Source of the DNA: Prosopocoilus inquinatus
Lineage: Eukaryota > Arthropoda > Insecta > Coleoptera > Lucanidae
Assembly (NCBI GenBank): GCA_036172665.1
Contig: CM069872.1
Location: 41,650,101 to 41,714,100, forward strand
DNA length: 64,000 nucleotides
Direction of reading: 5' to 3'
Position 1 is the stretch's first letter. The number at the start of each line of letters is the position of its first letter. The position numbers and the translations under genes were made by a program. This document shows, piece by piece, positions 47,076 through 57,709 of the stretch. Under the pieces are notes generated by a model, which saw only the letters and a list, made by a program, of their open reading frames with translations, had not been told where the DNA came from and searched no databases.

Positions 47076-47650
47076 CTAAGAAAAATCTCGTGCACAAATT
47101 AAACAGAACTTTATATAATCACTAAATATTTAAGCGTCGCGTCGTGAAAATCATTATCCATCCCCACATTCGAGGACACTAATAAAGTAAGGTATCTGTG
47201 TTTCTTGCAAATAAAAACGAATCTCGTGACATGTTGCAGTTTTTTGTTATTCCTTGGAGGGGCAAACGGATCAGAACACTTGATTTTTACTTGTGAAATC
47301 TGTTTAATCGGAAAGAAAAGAAATTAAATGTACCCGTATCAGAATTATTTAATATAAAGTAAATCCTAACAAATCTAATGGTATGTGCTATGTCCTACAT
47401 GTATATTTTAATTATTTATACAACATGCATAGCTGTAATACCTACAAAAAAATGAGCTGAAAACACAAATGAATGCTTATAAATCTGCTTACCCAAGCAT
47501 GAAGTGTTTAATTCTATTATGATTTTATGTTAGCAGTATTGTAAACAAATCACCATTGTTTTTTACAGCTTTAAATTATTTTAAAAAATTTATATGGAAG
47601 GATTCTTAAAGAAAGGTGTGTAAAGTTAAACATATTTTTACACGTACGTA
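46766..47650. other. AT-rich stretch
   Basis: Apart from the candidate exon at 47052-47075, I see nothing. Confidence 0.4.
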
Positions 47651-47852
47651 TACAGGGTGTTTAAAGAAGAATTTCGGGTATTTTATACAGTTATAGGTCT
47701 CATCAATACAAACACAAAAACTTTAATAAATACAGATCCAAAAAACAACCGTATCCAAGATACAGTAGATTTTCAAAACATAAATTTCCTTTATTGAATT
47801 TAAACTAATTAATTATATTTTAGAAAAAATTTGTGCAAATCGTTTTTGATTG

Positions 47853-47939
47853 CAGTGAGAACCTCGAGCAGCCTCTGGACAGCTGATTCAGCCCTGCTTG
47901 GGGCTTCTTCAGCAGAAACGTAGCTCGACATTCCCACTG
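47853..47939 (-). ncRNA. Type I hammerhead ribozyme with a GAAA to GAAT change (copy 2)
   Basis: Minus strand: outer stem I CAGTGGGAA/TTCTCACTG, inner stem I, core CTGAAGA intact, and stem II AGCCC/GGGCT. The second core element is GAAT, not GAAA, so position 15.1 can no longer pair with U16.1 at the cleavage site. The inner stem has one further change (TTTCTG for TCTCTG; a G-U wobble remains possible). Reduced activity is expected. The predicted cleavage position is between 47878 and 47877. Confidence 0.7.
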
Positions 47940-48194
47940 CAGACCAAAAACGACTTGCCCAATTTATTCGCAAATGCGATGTAAGAATGATGAACATATA
48001 AAGTAGCGACATCTTACTATCGTTTTTTGACCTAACATTGCAGTAGGATAGACAAATTGAAGCGGGATTTGCTCCTAATGAGTCCCCCATGCAAGGCGGC
48101 CATGCTTGCTGTCAAAGCATAATGAAAGATTTTAGAAAAATTTTGTGCAAATCGTTTTTGATTGCAGTGAGAACCTCGAGCAGCCTCTGGACAG

Positions 48195-48229
48195 CTGAAG
48201 AAGCCCCAAGCAGGGCTGAAACAGCTGTC
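48195..48229 (+). ncRNA. Hammerhead core at the inverted junction (copy 2, plus strand)
   Basis: The core CTGAAGA, stem II AGCCC/CAAGCA/GGGCT, GAAA, ACAGCTGT and GTC are intact. The 5' strand of stem I is replaced by the inverted neighbour (CAGCCTCTGGACAG), which itself can pair with CTGTCCAGAGGCTG downstream. The fold is therefore altered and cleavage is uncertain. Confidence 0.6.
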
Positions 48230-48716
48230 CAGAGGCTGCTCGAGGTTCTCACTGCAATCAAAAACGATTTGCACAAAATTTTTCTAAAATCTTTCATTAT
48301 GCTTTGACAGCAAGCATGGCCGCCTTGCATGGGGGACTCATTAGGAGCAAATCCCGCTTCAATTTGTCTATCCTACTGCAATGTTAGGTCAAAAAGCGAT
48401 AGTAAGATGTCGCTACTTTATATGTTAATTAATTATAGTCGATGTTCTATTGTTCGTTTTTTTTCTTCTACATTCCAGTCAGATGTTTTGAATTCTGAAG
48501 TCTTACAAATTCAAAATTGAAGTTAAAAATGGATAATAACTGTTAGAGATTTTTTGGATTTGAAACTTTCAAAAATTAAAAACAGAAATTTTTTTTTAAT
48601 TGCTGAATATTTATTTTTAACCTACTACAAAATTTGTTAGAGAAATGTTAGGTACCAGAAATTGTCTCATCAAGATAAAGTAGAAATGTACATTAGGGAT
48701 AAAGCAGGCCCTCGAC

Positions 48717-49377
48717 CAGTGGCGCAGCTATCATAGGGCGGGCAGTTAGGTGTGATATTCGAGGCCCCCAAAAGTGTTTGTGGCCCAGCGAGTTATCGAT
48801 TATTTCCATAAAATAAATGTTTCGTAAAATATACGTAAATGCATTAATTTTATTCTGCTTTCAATTCAAATACATACAGTCAAAATCACAAAAGATGGGA
48901 TCTGCATCATTAATTACGAAGCAAAAAACGTCAAATAATGCGTAACTTTATCCTTTTCTTATTCACCCTGGATACGGAAACAATTCTGAAATAGTTGTCG
49001 GTTTTTGCTTCGGTAACTAATAAAGCAAACCTCATCTTTCGTGATTTTAACAGTAGTAAAATTCTTTAATTTTAATGATAGTGGAGAATACAATAGAATG
49101 TATTTTCACCTCGTCTTTAATTTAACAACGCCGTGATTAAATTCTCTATCGCTCTCTTACTCATTAAATTCGCATAAAGCTGTATCATTTAAGTTTATTT
49201 TAATCACGACTTTAGTTTTAGAAACGCCTCTAATCATGAGATGAGAATACGGCCCAATGTTAAGTATATTATTTACTAATTCATTGTGCAGTGAAGTAAT
49301 CTACGCTTTAGAGATGGACAGAGGGGCCATAATTAATATTTTGCATCAGGGCATCATAAACTTCAGCTACGCCACTG
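48717..49377. mobile_element. hAT-like MITE with CAGTGGCGYAGCT ends, 661 bp
   Basis: The left end CAGTGGCGCAGCTAT and the right end AGCTACGCCACTG are inverted copies. Flanking 8-mers CCCTCGAC (48709-48716) and CCCCCAAC (49378-49385) agree at 6 of 8 positions, consistent with an aged hAT target duplication. No transposase frame is inside. Confidence 0.7.
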
Positions 49378-49662
49378 CCCCCAACATAAAGAGTAAAATT
49401 TTGACACACACACACAGGAATTATAAGAAAGAACCATACTTGTCCTAATTTTACTCACGTTATCTCCGTAAAAATAAAACCGATTGATATTATCTATTAT
49501 CAAAATACAGCACCCACTGAGTGTAAATAAGTTTAATTTAAAAAACTCAAAAATCTAGGCAACGGTTGATTTGCGAAACTACATTTATAAGACTTTTGTG
49601 TTCTTATTGATGTGATCTAAAACTATGTAAATTATCTGACAAAGTTTTTTAAACACCCTGTA

Positions 49663-50425
49663 TATCTATCCAAACAATAATTGTTAGGAGCAAGTTAGCA
49701 TTGAATTGAATTGAGCAAAAGTAAGTAAGTTTACACTTTTTAATAAATTGTTAGTAGTTCAACGATGGTTAGGTACACGATTTTATTGAAGAATGTATTT
49801 GTTATTTCTTTATAAAACAAAGGTATGTTTCTTTTTTTTTAAATCCGTACAAATTCGACATAAAAGTTAGAAGCAAGTGTGCTCTTAATAAGTAAGTTAA
49901 ATAAAAATGGTAAAGCTCGTATGCTTTCCTTGGTATTTGTTTCTTTTCAGTCGCCAGAAAATGTTTTTATTCTTCGTTGTTTGTCAGTTTCCTTTTCCTT
50001 TCTTGTATATTTTGCGATTGTCATTTATTTGGCTTTTTCTTTATTTATTTGCGAATTTCATTACTCAATTGCGAATCTCGATTGCAGTGGAAATGATAAA
50101 ATAAAAGCAGTACTTGTTCTTTTTTCAAGCAAAATTGATCATCTAAATTTCTTTTCTGAAAAAATAGCAGAAAAAAACACTTTCTTAGTAAGAAAAAACC
50201 CGTCAATAAATCTTTTTAATAAAATCAAAAAATAGAATTAAAATAAATGTTGATACAAACTAGGAAGCGATAGTCAATTGTTTCTTTTGCATCGTCTTTT
50301 CTATTTTTTTTTGTTTTCTCTTCAAACGAAACTTGTTATGCATCCGACTTTTCTTTGGATTAGTAGATCAAAACAAGTATTTCTGAATTCTACGATATTT
50401 TCAGATTTTTTAAATAAAAATAAAT
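49663..50425. other. AT-rich stretch, one unrecognised ORF
   Basis: A 118-codon plus frame (49879-50235) is rich in F, S, L and I and has no recognisable domain. I take it as chance in T-rich DNA. Confidence 0.4.
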
Positions 50426-50464
50426 AGTTAAAACAGCGACATCCCACGATTGCTTTTTGACATT
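50426..50464 (-). repeat. Short 3'-end fragment of the ribozyme element family
   Basis: On the minus strand: ATGTCAAAAAGCAATCGTGG then GATGTCGCTGTTTTAACTA, the last 40 bp or so of the family with its terminal hairpin. It abuts the foldback element that starts at 50465. Confidence 0.6.
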
Positions 50465-51143
50465 GGATGTCCACTTCATAAAACGCATCCGTTTAGTGTA
50501 TATCATTTGTATTCACTATCAGCACAAAGTATTTTGTCCTCTTCATGAAACAGAACAACTTTTTGTGCTTTTCCCGAAATTAATTACAATTTCATCATGT
50601 GGATGGGTGATTTTACTCTTTTCATGTAATGGTCACAAGCGATTCTATATAAACTGTGCACTTCGTGAAATAAATAAAAGATCAGTACTAGAAATATGAC
50701 ACAGGCGACAGAATCAATGGTGTTTAGGCAAAACTAAGAATTTATTATAAACTTAACTCCTATTATGAAGCGAAACCAGGAAAAAAGTTTGCACTAAATA
50801 GTAGCAGCTAGTTATTTTATAATAAATGAATTAAAAGTTACTAAAATACGACTAATTGTAAGTCCGATAGCTAAAAGTAAGGTTATTTTATATGTAATAA
50901 ACATTTTTATAAGATCAAATCTGATTTTCTCAATTTTTATACAGTTTTCACGTAACTGTTCACTTTTTGAAGTAGCACATATAAAACTGTTTACATGAAA
51001 GAAGTGATATCGTCCATCCACTTGATGAAATTGTAATTGATTTCAGAAAGAGCACAAAAAGTTACTCCGTTTCATGAAAAGGAAGAATATTTTGTACAGA
51101 TGGTGAATACAGTAAGTAGATCCGTTTCATGAAGTGGATATCC
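50465..51143. mobile_element. Foldback element with about 200-bp arms, 679 bp
   Basis: The left arm 50465-50662 and right arm 50950-51143 are diverged inverted copies. Paired words include GGATGTCCACTTCAT against ATGAAGTGGATATCC, TTCATGAAACAGAACAACTT against its complement region, and CATGTGGATGGGTGA against TCGTCCATCCACTTG. The loop is AT-rich. No coding content. Confidence 0.8.
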
Positions 51144-52585
51144 GTTTAATGAAAAGATCAATTTCACTATGTGAGCACAACATAAATAAATAAGTGGCTG
51201 TTACTTTACATAAATGTACCTAATACAAAATAAAGGCATTATTTAATGATCCACAAGTATTCTTGATATGCTCTTTCTTATTGGAAAAGTTCCAAAAAAA
51301 ACACTTCTGAGAAATCTGATTAGGAATTCACCCGCTTATTTAACCCACTATTTGTCCACGTGTAATCCAACTAAACCGGAAGTACACAAAATGTTATCTA
51401 TTACATTACACTTTGAAAACTTTCTCTCGCAGATTTTATATGTGGGTATTTAGAAGTTAGATTGATTTAAAAGTAGGAAAAAAAACAGTTTCAAAATTAA
51501 GATGAGTAAAATGTTTCCAAGAATTAAAATTTATGTTAAAATTTGTAAATGTATTCAAAAGACTTTTTCTACGACTCCCGAAAACTGAAACTGTTTCAGA
51601 ATAATACGTATACATATTCCTGTGGTCCTCGATTGCGACCGATTGCGCAACTATTCCCCTCGGGCCTTAACCAATTAGTTGAATCATATCATAATGCTTA
51701 TAATACACATACTAAACGTGTAAACCGTTAGAAAGACGAGCACACTCTTTGAATAAGTTTTCAAGACTAAAATTTGCGCGGAAAACACTATGACGTCATC
51801 CCAACATATTGGTTGGAAATTTCATCAGCAGTAAGAACTAGTCGAATCTTGATTCATTGTTTTTTATCTTTAGCCGATGTGTCCACAGTACACAAATAAA
51901 AATCTAGTAAGAAACTTTACAATTAAATCATTATTAAAAGAAATATTCTGTTACTTATAACATTTTTTAATCTCCAATCTTTAGTACGTACCTAGTTCTA
52001 ACTGAATCTAATTATAAAACTATTTTTCAATAAACGGAATAATTTGCTGATTTTGCGAAGTACGTATTTAAGAAACATTATACTTCTTATTTGAATGCAA
52101 GTACAATAAGTATACGTTTTACAGATAAGTATATGATAATCGTTTCTATTTGCTTAGAGGAGTGCGATTTCATACTTGAATTGTTCAAAGTTCACTTTTT
52201 TATTACTAAGGCAGCGCGTGTGAAGTTTATTTTTAAATTATCACTTGGTTTGTCGCACACGTCAAGTGTTTTCTGCAAATACATTGCAAAGCAATATCAC
52301 CCATCGAAGATTAGAGTTCTAATCAGTCAATTACATGGAATTCGCAAAGCATTATGCAAAATTAAAATTGTTGCGCAATCGCTAATTCTTTTGCTTCTTG
52401 TATTTTGTATTGCTACCGACCGCCCGTTCCTTAAATATTTAAGCAGGCACTTTTTATTCGCCCAATTTATTCAGATTTTCCCTGAAAAACATTATCTTAA
52501 TATAATTACGTTTTCTGGGAAATTTTGCCCGATAAATGCTGAATCACTTGGTCATGTGACGGCGTACATTTCGATAGGCCAAACA
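51144..52585. other. Stretch upstream of the bZIP gene, with one unassigned long ORF
   Basis: A 165-codon plus ORF (52091-52588) is the longest frame in the intergenic DNA. It has a hydrophobic middle (SLILLLLVFCIA) but no known motif, no ATG near its start and no splice context. I leave it uncalled. The rest is AT-rich. Confidence 0.35.
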
Positions 52586-52917
52586 TGACTCAGGCTAATC
52601 CAATGAGGTCGTGCAAATTTCGTCTGTTCTACTTTGTCGTGCGAGGAAATAAGAGAAAGCAATACAGGAGGGGGAAAAGGCACGAGTTCTGTCGATCTCC
52701 ATCGCACTGACCTCGCTATTGTAATTTCACCAGGCGAAGGAAGTAGACGTGTGTGTATCGAGCAGTAAAAAGCAAGCCTTCAAGTGCGCTCCGCCAAGGT
52801 TTTCCAAAGAGCCGATACAAACTTGGACAACGTGCACCAGCGCCAGTTTTATTTTTCACACGGAAAAGTGAAAAATAAGAACGTTTGGTACAGAAGGCGC
52901 GCAAAAAATACATTAGA
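52586..52917 (+). promoter_or_regulatory. Probable promoter and first noncoding exon of the AT-hook bZIP gene
   Basis: A GC-enriched island starts with an AP-1 site TGACTCA (52586-52592) and a CCAAT word (52600-52604), and ends in a strong donor, AGA|GTAAGT, at 52917/52918. There is no sustained ORF. It is placed suitably to be a 5' UTR exon spliced to 55253. The start site is not determined, and the link to the downstream gene is inference. Confidence 0.4.
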
Positions 52918-53158
52918 GTAAGTTCCTTTATTATTTTTTTATCAGTCTTTATCGTGCTTAGCAACTATTGTTCAATAGAAGTCATAAATAGCAAATATTT
53001 GTTGGTCTCTTATCTGGAGCTCGGAAGCACTTGGAAGGAACATATGCCGCCGGTAATTTTTTTTTTTATCGATTCTAAATTTCCCCGTGCTATTCATGTG
53101 ATGTCTGGTGACCTTCGCGACCGACAAGTTCCTACTTGTTAGCGGCGTGTTGGCGTCG

Positions 53159-53187
53159 TGACGTAAAAGTAATTGCGTATGCGTCAC
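53159..53187 (+). promoter_or_regulatory. Paired CRE/C/EBP-like bZIP sites
   Basis: TGACGTAA at 53159-53166 is followed by ATTGCGTATGCGTCAC at 53172-53187, within a second GC-rich patch (53115-53215). These resemble CRE/ATF and C/EBP-ATF sites and might serve a second promoter or an autoregulatory input of the bZIP gene. Inference from motif only. Confidence 0.3.
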
Positions 53188-53329
53188 AGGCGGCGCGTGG
53201 AATTTTTTTGTGGTGGGCGTAACTGTATTATATGACATGTTTATTTAATTTTAGATCGCTAATTAATAATCGGAACTTTGAACAATTCAAGAAAGTAATT
53301 ACGAAATTAAATTTATAAATTAACACCGT

Positions 53330-55010
53330 ACAATTATTTTAAGAAATTTTACGGTCGCGAGCAAATAAATTTTGGACGTTTATTTTTGGACACTTTCTGG
53401 ATGAAGGGATATTTATCTGAAATTTTGCAATTTCTGAAATTCAACAAACCGGGGACCAAAATTTAATGCACGCGACTGTGCAAGCTGACATTAGTTTTTT
53501 AAATAAAATCGCCGAACATTTTTTCACAAATTTTTCGTGCACCCTCCGTAATTTAGAATAATAACTACCTGCTTCGTTTCAAGGGGGCGCTTACTAAAAG
53601 AAGCTGATCACATTCGTTGAAAGATGACGCTTCGACCAATTTTTTTTTGTTTTATCTTTTAAGGAAGTTTTAATTTAATTTTAAAAATATGTAAAACACT
53701 ACCTAAGCAAATATAAACGATTGTAATAGACTACTATACAATGCACAGTTCCATCTGGGACAACTCTTTACATGCATTTTTGAATTATTTTATTAGTTTG
53801 AATGCAGTTTTAAGCTATTTGTCTTGCTATTTAGAGCTTGTTTCTATGGTAATGTAAAAGAACTTCGATATATTTACAGTAGGACATATGACATGTCCCA
53901 GATTTTTTTGGCGAGCGTATTACATACTCACGGGGTAATTTCCACAGAATTTTACGTATAAAAATTTATTTCATTTACTCAGATTATTCTGTTAATTTAG
54001 CTATTAGAAATTAAAACGATTTGATACACTTACCAATAAATACGCACACGTTCTCGTTTAATAAATTCAAATTAAAATATCACACAAACATTTTGAAGGA
54101 AGACATTTTGAATTAAAACAAACTCCCAATAAATTTTTCCAATAACAGCTAGAGAAAGAACCGCGCAATTTAAAAAAAGCCTTCTAGTAGCGATCGCATT
54201 TTGTTGAAAAATGACGCTGCAACTAATTTTGTTAATAGCTTTTTTTTTCAGAAACTTTTAATTTGATTTTAAAACACGCAAAGCAATTTAACAATGACAA
54301 AACGATTGAGTAGACTATAATAATAATGCAAATGCAATTACACATAATCACAAGGTCGTAAATTACGCAGAATCAAATACAAAAATGTATTTTGTTTTGA
54401 TGGGTTGGTATTTTACTAATTCGCACGAGTTATTTAGCTGATGTTTATTAGTAAAAGAAGTCAAAACTATTTTAACATACCAGTAAATACGCACACATTC
54501 TAATTCAGTAAATTCAAATTAAAAATTATGGCACACATCTTTATAACTTAACCTTAACAGAGGCATTCGAATTGTAACTATTCGACCAATAGAAGATAAG
54601 GAAATAACCGCGAAATTCAAAAACCTCGTTGAACTAAAAGTAAATTTGCAACGATTAACTATAACTGCAAAATGTAGTTACTTATGTAATTATAAGCAAG
54701 CTAACTGATATTTTTTTTTCAAAAGCACATTTAACAATACCCAGAAGCTTTTTTTAGTTGCACAGAATTGCTTACCTTCACACACTACACGTGAAAAGTT
54801 GCTTTGTTCACTTGAATATTTTAGTAGTTCATTGCTTGTATTATAAATAGAATACAAAACGATGTAACAGATTTTACACTATATTACAAGAAAATAAAAT
54901 ATTGTTGCACCTAATTTATAAATGAATATTTTTGTGTTGGTTCTGCTAGTTAATATACCGACTGAGATTGACCAATAGGAGAAGAAAGATGAACTGGGAA
55001 ATTCGAAAAC
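53330..55010. repeat. Diverged tandem repeats in the leader intron
   Basis: Similar blocks recur in order. A block with TTGAAAGATGACGC at about 53620 returns as TTGAAAAATGACGC at about 54205. CAATAAATACGCACACGTTC at 54034 returns at about 54480. A CCAATA-(n)-AACCGC-(n)-AAATTCAAAAA block occurs near 54130, 54582 and 54968. Spacings are about 390-590 bp, so the copies are old and indel-rich. No ORF. Confidence 0.5.
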
Positions 55011-55252
55011 TTTTTTTAGACATTAGAAATTTCGTACAAGCACTATTTCATGTCGAAATTTCAAAGCTCAATTATACTGTAAGTTACAATATTACATAGA
55101 AAAAAGTATGCACGATTATTTTCTGGAAGACAACTCTTAAAGCATTAACAAAAACATTTGTCTCTGTAAACTGAAATGTGCATATGCTTTATGTGTATTT
55201 ATTTGAGATAATTGGATATGAATCTAAACTTCTTTTTTCTTTTAATTTACAG

Positions 55253-55337
55253 GTTGGGGGTCTGCGACACTCAACTCTTCTTCTGCTGCTAGAGCACAAA
55301 GGCCACCATTTTTAGAAAACTCAACGGTGAATTTGAT
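55253..55337 (+). other. Probable untranslated leader exon of the AT-hook bZIP gene
   Basis: An 85-bp GC-richer block lies between the acceptor tttaatttacag and the donor GAT|GTAAGT. It ends in AT. The two acceptors downstream (exons starting at 55455 and 55574) both begin with G, so splicing to either creates an ATG across the junction. Confidence 0.5.
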
Positions 55338-55791
55338 GTAAGTACCTCTTTTAATTTCAAAAGTTATTAGAAATTATTTAGATTAAGATACTTAACGTTA
55401 AACTGAAAGGTGTTTATTGATTTACATGTTTTTTTTTGTTCTTTTTTTATGTAGGTTTGAAGAACATCCCCGAACATTATCTAATTGCACACTTATAACT
55501 TCTTTGTAGCTTAATTATAATTACAATGTTTATGTTGAGTAACTCCTGAACTTAAAGGAATATTATAATACAGGTTTGGAATTTGTATTCCAGCAACTGC
55601 AATCTCTGAAGACTGTGTTTTTAAACAACAGCATTGTGTGAATTTTCTTGTGATGCATCTGGAAGCGCAGAAATGTGCTGGTGTTGTGGTAAAACTATTA
55701 CTAATTACTATTATAGTTATGTTAAGTGAAGGAAACCCTAAGTTTAACGTTTGTGAATAATAAAACACAGTAGTACAATTAAACTAAATAA

Positions 55792-57709
55792 ATGATGAAA
55801 AAAGTAACTGTACAAGGACTAGGTATTATAATGAGTGATACAGATTTGGTTGGTTTGAATCTGAAAGAGGATTCGAATTGCCACTTTCTGACAGTCAATG
55901 TATACGAGTTAGTGAATTCTAATAGGCAGCCTGTCTTCGTAGCAGGAGGAATAACTATTGCAAAACGTACTATTAATAGTGATTCTGCTTGTGACGGTTG
56001 TTACATTGTATTTTGTGTTTTGCAGTCCCGTTCGATATGGAACCATCAGCCCGAGAATTTGCACGCAGTGCATCATGGCGAGAACTTTATCAACGAATTC
56101 GCTCATCTGCAGAGGGACTCAGTGAAACAAGGTCATTCCGAGAGAGTGAGGCTAAAGCCCAAGTTGTTATTTTACGACGATTCATTGGAGGGAATAAGCA
56201 ACGAAGATTGGCTGGGGAAGCTATTCAACGAAACGTCTCCAGAAAATTCCCAGTTTCTAAACGATACTACGGTAGATATGCTGGTATGTAACGCAATACA
56301 TTTTAGAGTTTGTGCATCGTGTAGAAATTTTGTCTATAGTTTCTTGTGTGATAATTTGTTAATTCATTACAGCATTACGACAGCGTTACGAGACAAAGAG
56401 AGGAAGAATCAAGTGGTGTACTTCATGGTATGAGCGGGATCAAAACAGAAGAACCCACTGTGGACATCAACCGTCTGCTCTTTTGCACTTCGGATGAACC
56501 TATTAGTGAGTACTACAATTATTTGTAGCCGGTTGTACACGTTGTAATAATAAAATTTTTGTCCACAGGCATGTATAATAGTGAAGCGTCCAGTGAAATT
56601 ACAACAAAGGATAATGTAACAAATTTTTCAAAAAATGGCAATAATATGCGTAATATAAGAAACAATAATAAGCGATATGAAAATAATATAACTGATCAGC
56701 TTCTATCAAGCGTCAACATGAGAAATTATAATATAAATAGTGTAGAGGATGAGTTTTACACTCACAACAACTCATTCTTGGACTCCTCAAATAAATCATC
56801 GGACATTAGCAGTGTTGTGAATAACAGTACGGTTTACGATGATTCAATTTACAAAAACGTCTTGGAGTGGAGTGAAACCAATTCCTTAATTACAACTCCG
56901 TCATACGAAACACCTGACAACAGCCGGAGCCCGGTCATTACAATTGACCCCAAGAACCCTAGCCTATTGTTGGAGTTCAAAGATATCCATTTCATCAACG
57001 ACGAGATTAACACACCAAATATTATTGATGCCATAATCGAAAACGAAAAACTAGACTTCACGTCTGGCATTGGAGAGAAGGTACGTCTTTTATTTATTTT
57101 TTTTTTTTTAATTCACTACGACTTGATGCTAATATTCACGTGTATTTACAGATTATTATTACTCCTTTCACTCCTGAGGAAATTCAGCAGAGTGCATCGT
57201 CATCAGAAACGCAAATCGAAGAAGACGTTCATGTCACACCGTCAACACTCAAAATACCAGTTAAGACCATAAAAAGTGAGAAACGTCTTCCGAAAAGAGA
57301 ATACGTTTATTATGACGATGATTCAAACTGCAGTAACAGCAGCGATGCGGATTATGTGCCACCTACCAAGCACAAGCGAATTCCAATCAAACAGAAAACT
57401 CTTCATGATGATATATTTAAAGTCGGCAGTAAAAGAGGGCGACCCCCTAAACGTAGTTGTTCAATTTCCTCAGAAGATTACAGCCAGCTAGACCCGAATG
57501 AAGCCAGGTACAGAGAGATGCGTGTCAGAAATAATGAAGCGTCACGGAAGTCCAGGCTGAAACGTAAGACCAAGGAATCCGAGATGGCTTACGAAATGAG
57601 CGAGCTCGAAATGGAAAACGTTCGATTGAAGGCGCAAGTAAACGAGCTGCAGAAGACAGTGGACAGTTACAGGGACAATTTGATGAAAGTTATGCTAAAC
57701 AAAAAGTAG
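55792..57709 (+). CDS. AT-hook bZIP transcription factor, Xrp1-like
   Basis: Four exons (55792-56283, 56373-56505, 56569-57080, 57152-57709) join in frame to 564 residues; introns are 89, 63 and 71 bp. The N-terminal half is acidic and asparagine/serine-rich with no named domain (SNEDWLGKLF near residue 125; DEINTPNIIDAIIENEKLDF before the third intron). The last exon has an AT-hook, KRGRPPKR (residues 473-480), then a bZIP at 499-561: basic region VRNNEASRKSRLKRK and leucine-type heptads L-L-L-Y. AT-hook plus C-terminal C/EBP-like bZIP is the layout of insect Xrp1, a stress and cell-competition regulator that pairs with Irbp18. The start is uncertain: 55792 is the first ATG after a stop, but tgttttgcag before 56026 is also a good acceptor, so 55792-56025 could be partly intron. 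REPTOR/CREBRF-type bZIPs are the main alternative. Confidence 0.72.

Larger units (their letters stand above)
47818..48425. mobile_element. Hammerhead-ribozyme retroelement insertion, copy 2 (retrozyme-like)
   Basis: It is flanked by an exact 12-bp direct repeat TAATTAATTATA (47806-47817 and 48426-48437). The left side is minus-strand: GACAGCTG marks a cleavage site at 47878 and again at 48190, exactly 312 bp apart as in copy 1. At 48190-48229 the element turns round into a plus-strand unit; the switch lies on the self-complementary stem III word ACAGCTGT. The right end is again the hairpin AGCGATAGTAAGATGTCGCT followed by ACTTTATATGT. The identical 312-bp spacing and shared right end in two independent insertions define the unit. 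No reverse transcriptase is encoded. Confidence 0.78.
47651..49662. mobile_element. 2.0-kb element bounded by TACAGGGTGTTTAAA inverted ends, carrying two insertions
   Basis: The left end TACAGGGTGTTTAAAGAAGA and the right end ending TTTTTTAAACACCCTGTA are inverted relatives. Similarity continues inwards for about 130 bp in diverged form (for example CATCAATACAAACACAAAA against TTTTGTGTTCTTATTGATG). Inside lie the ribozyme element copy 2 and a 660-bp hAT-like MITE. No transposase seen. Confidence 0.6.

Noticed and set aside
49879..50235. 118-codon ORF
   Set aside because: T-rich, hydrophobic and low in complexity, with no motif; expected by chance in such DNA.
52091..52588. 165-codon ORF upstream of the bZIP gene
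   Set aside because: No domain, no ATG at the start, no splice signals, and odd composition. It is long for chance, so it is mentioned in the feature list, but I cannot support a gene.
55998..56291. 97-codon plus ORF (MEPSAREFARSASWREL...) overlapping the first bZIP exon
   Set aside because: It is in another frame. Only the frame reading SNEDWLGKLF joins correctly to the next exon across the 56283/56373 intron.
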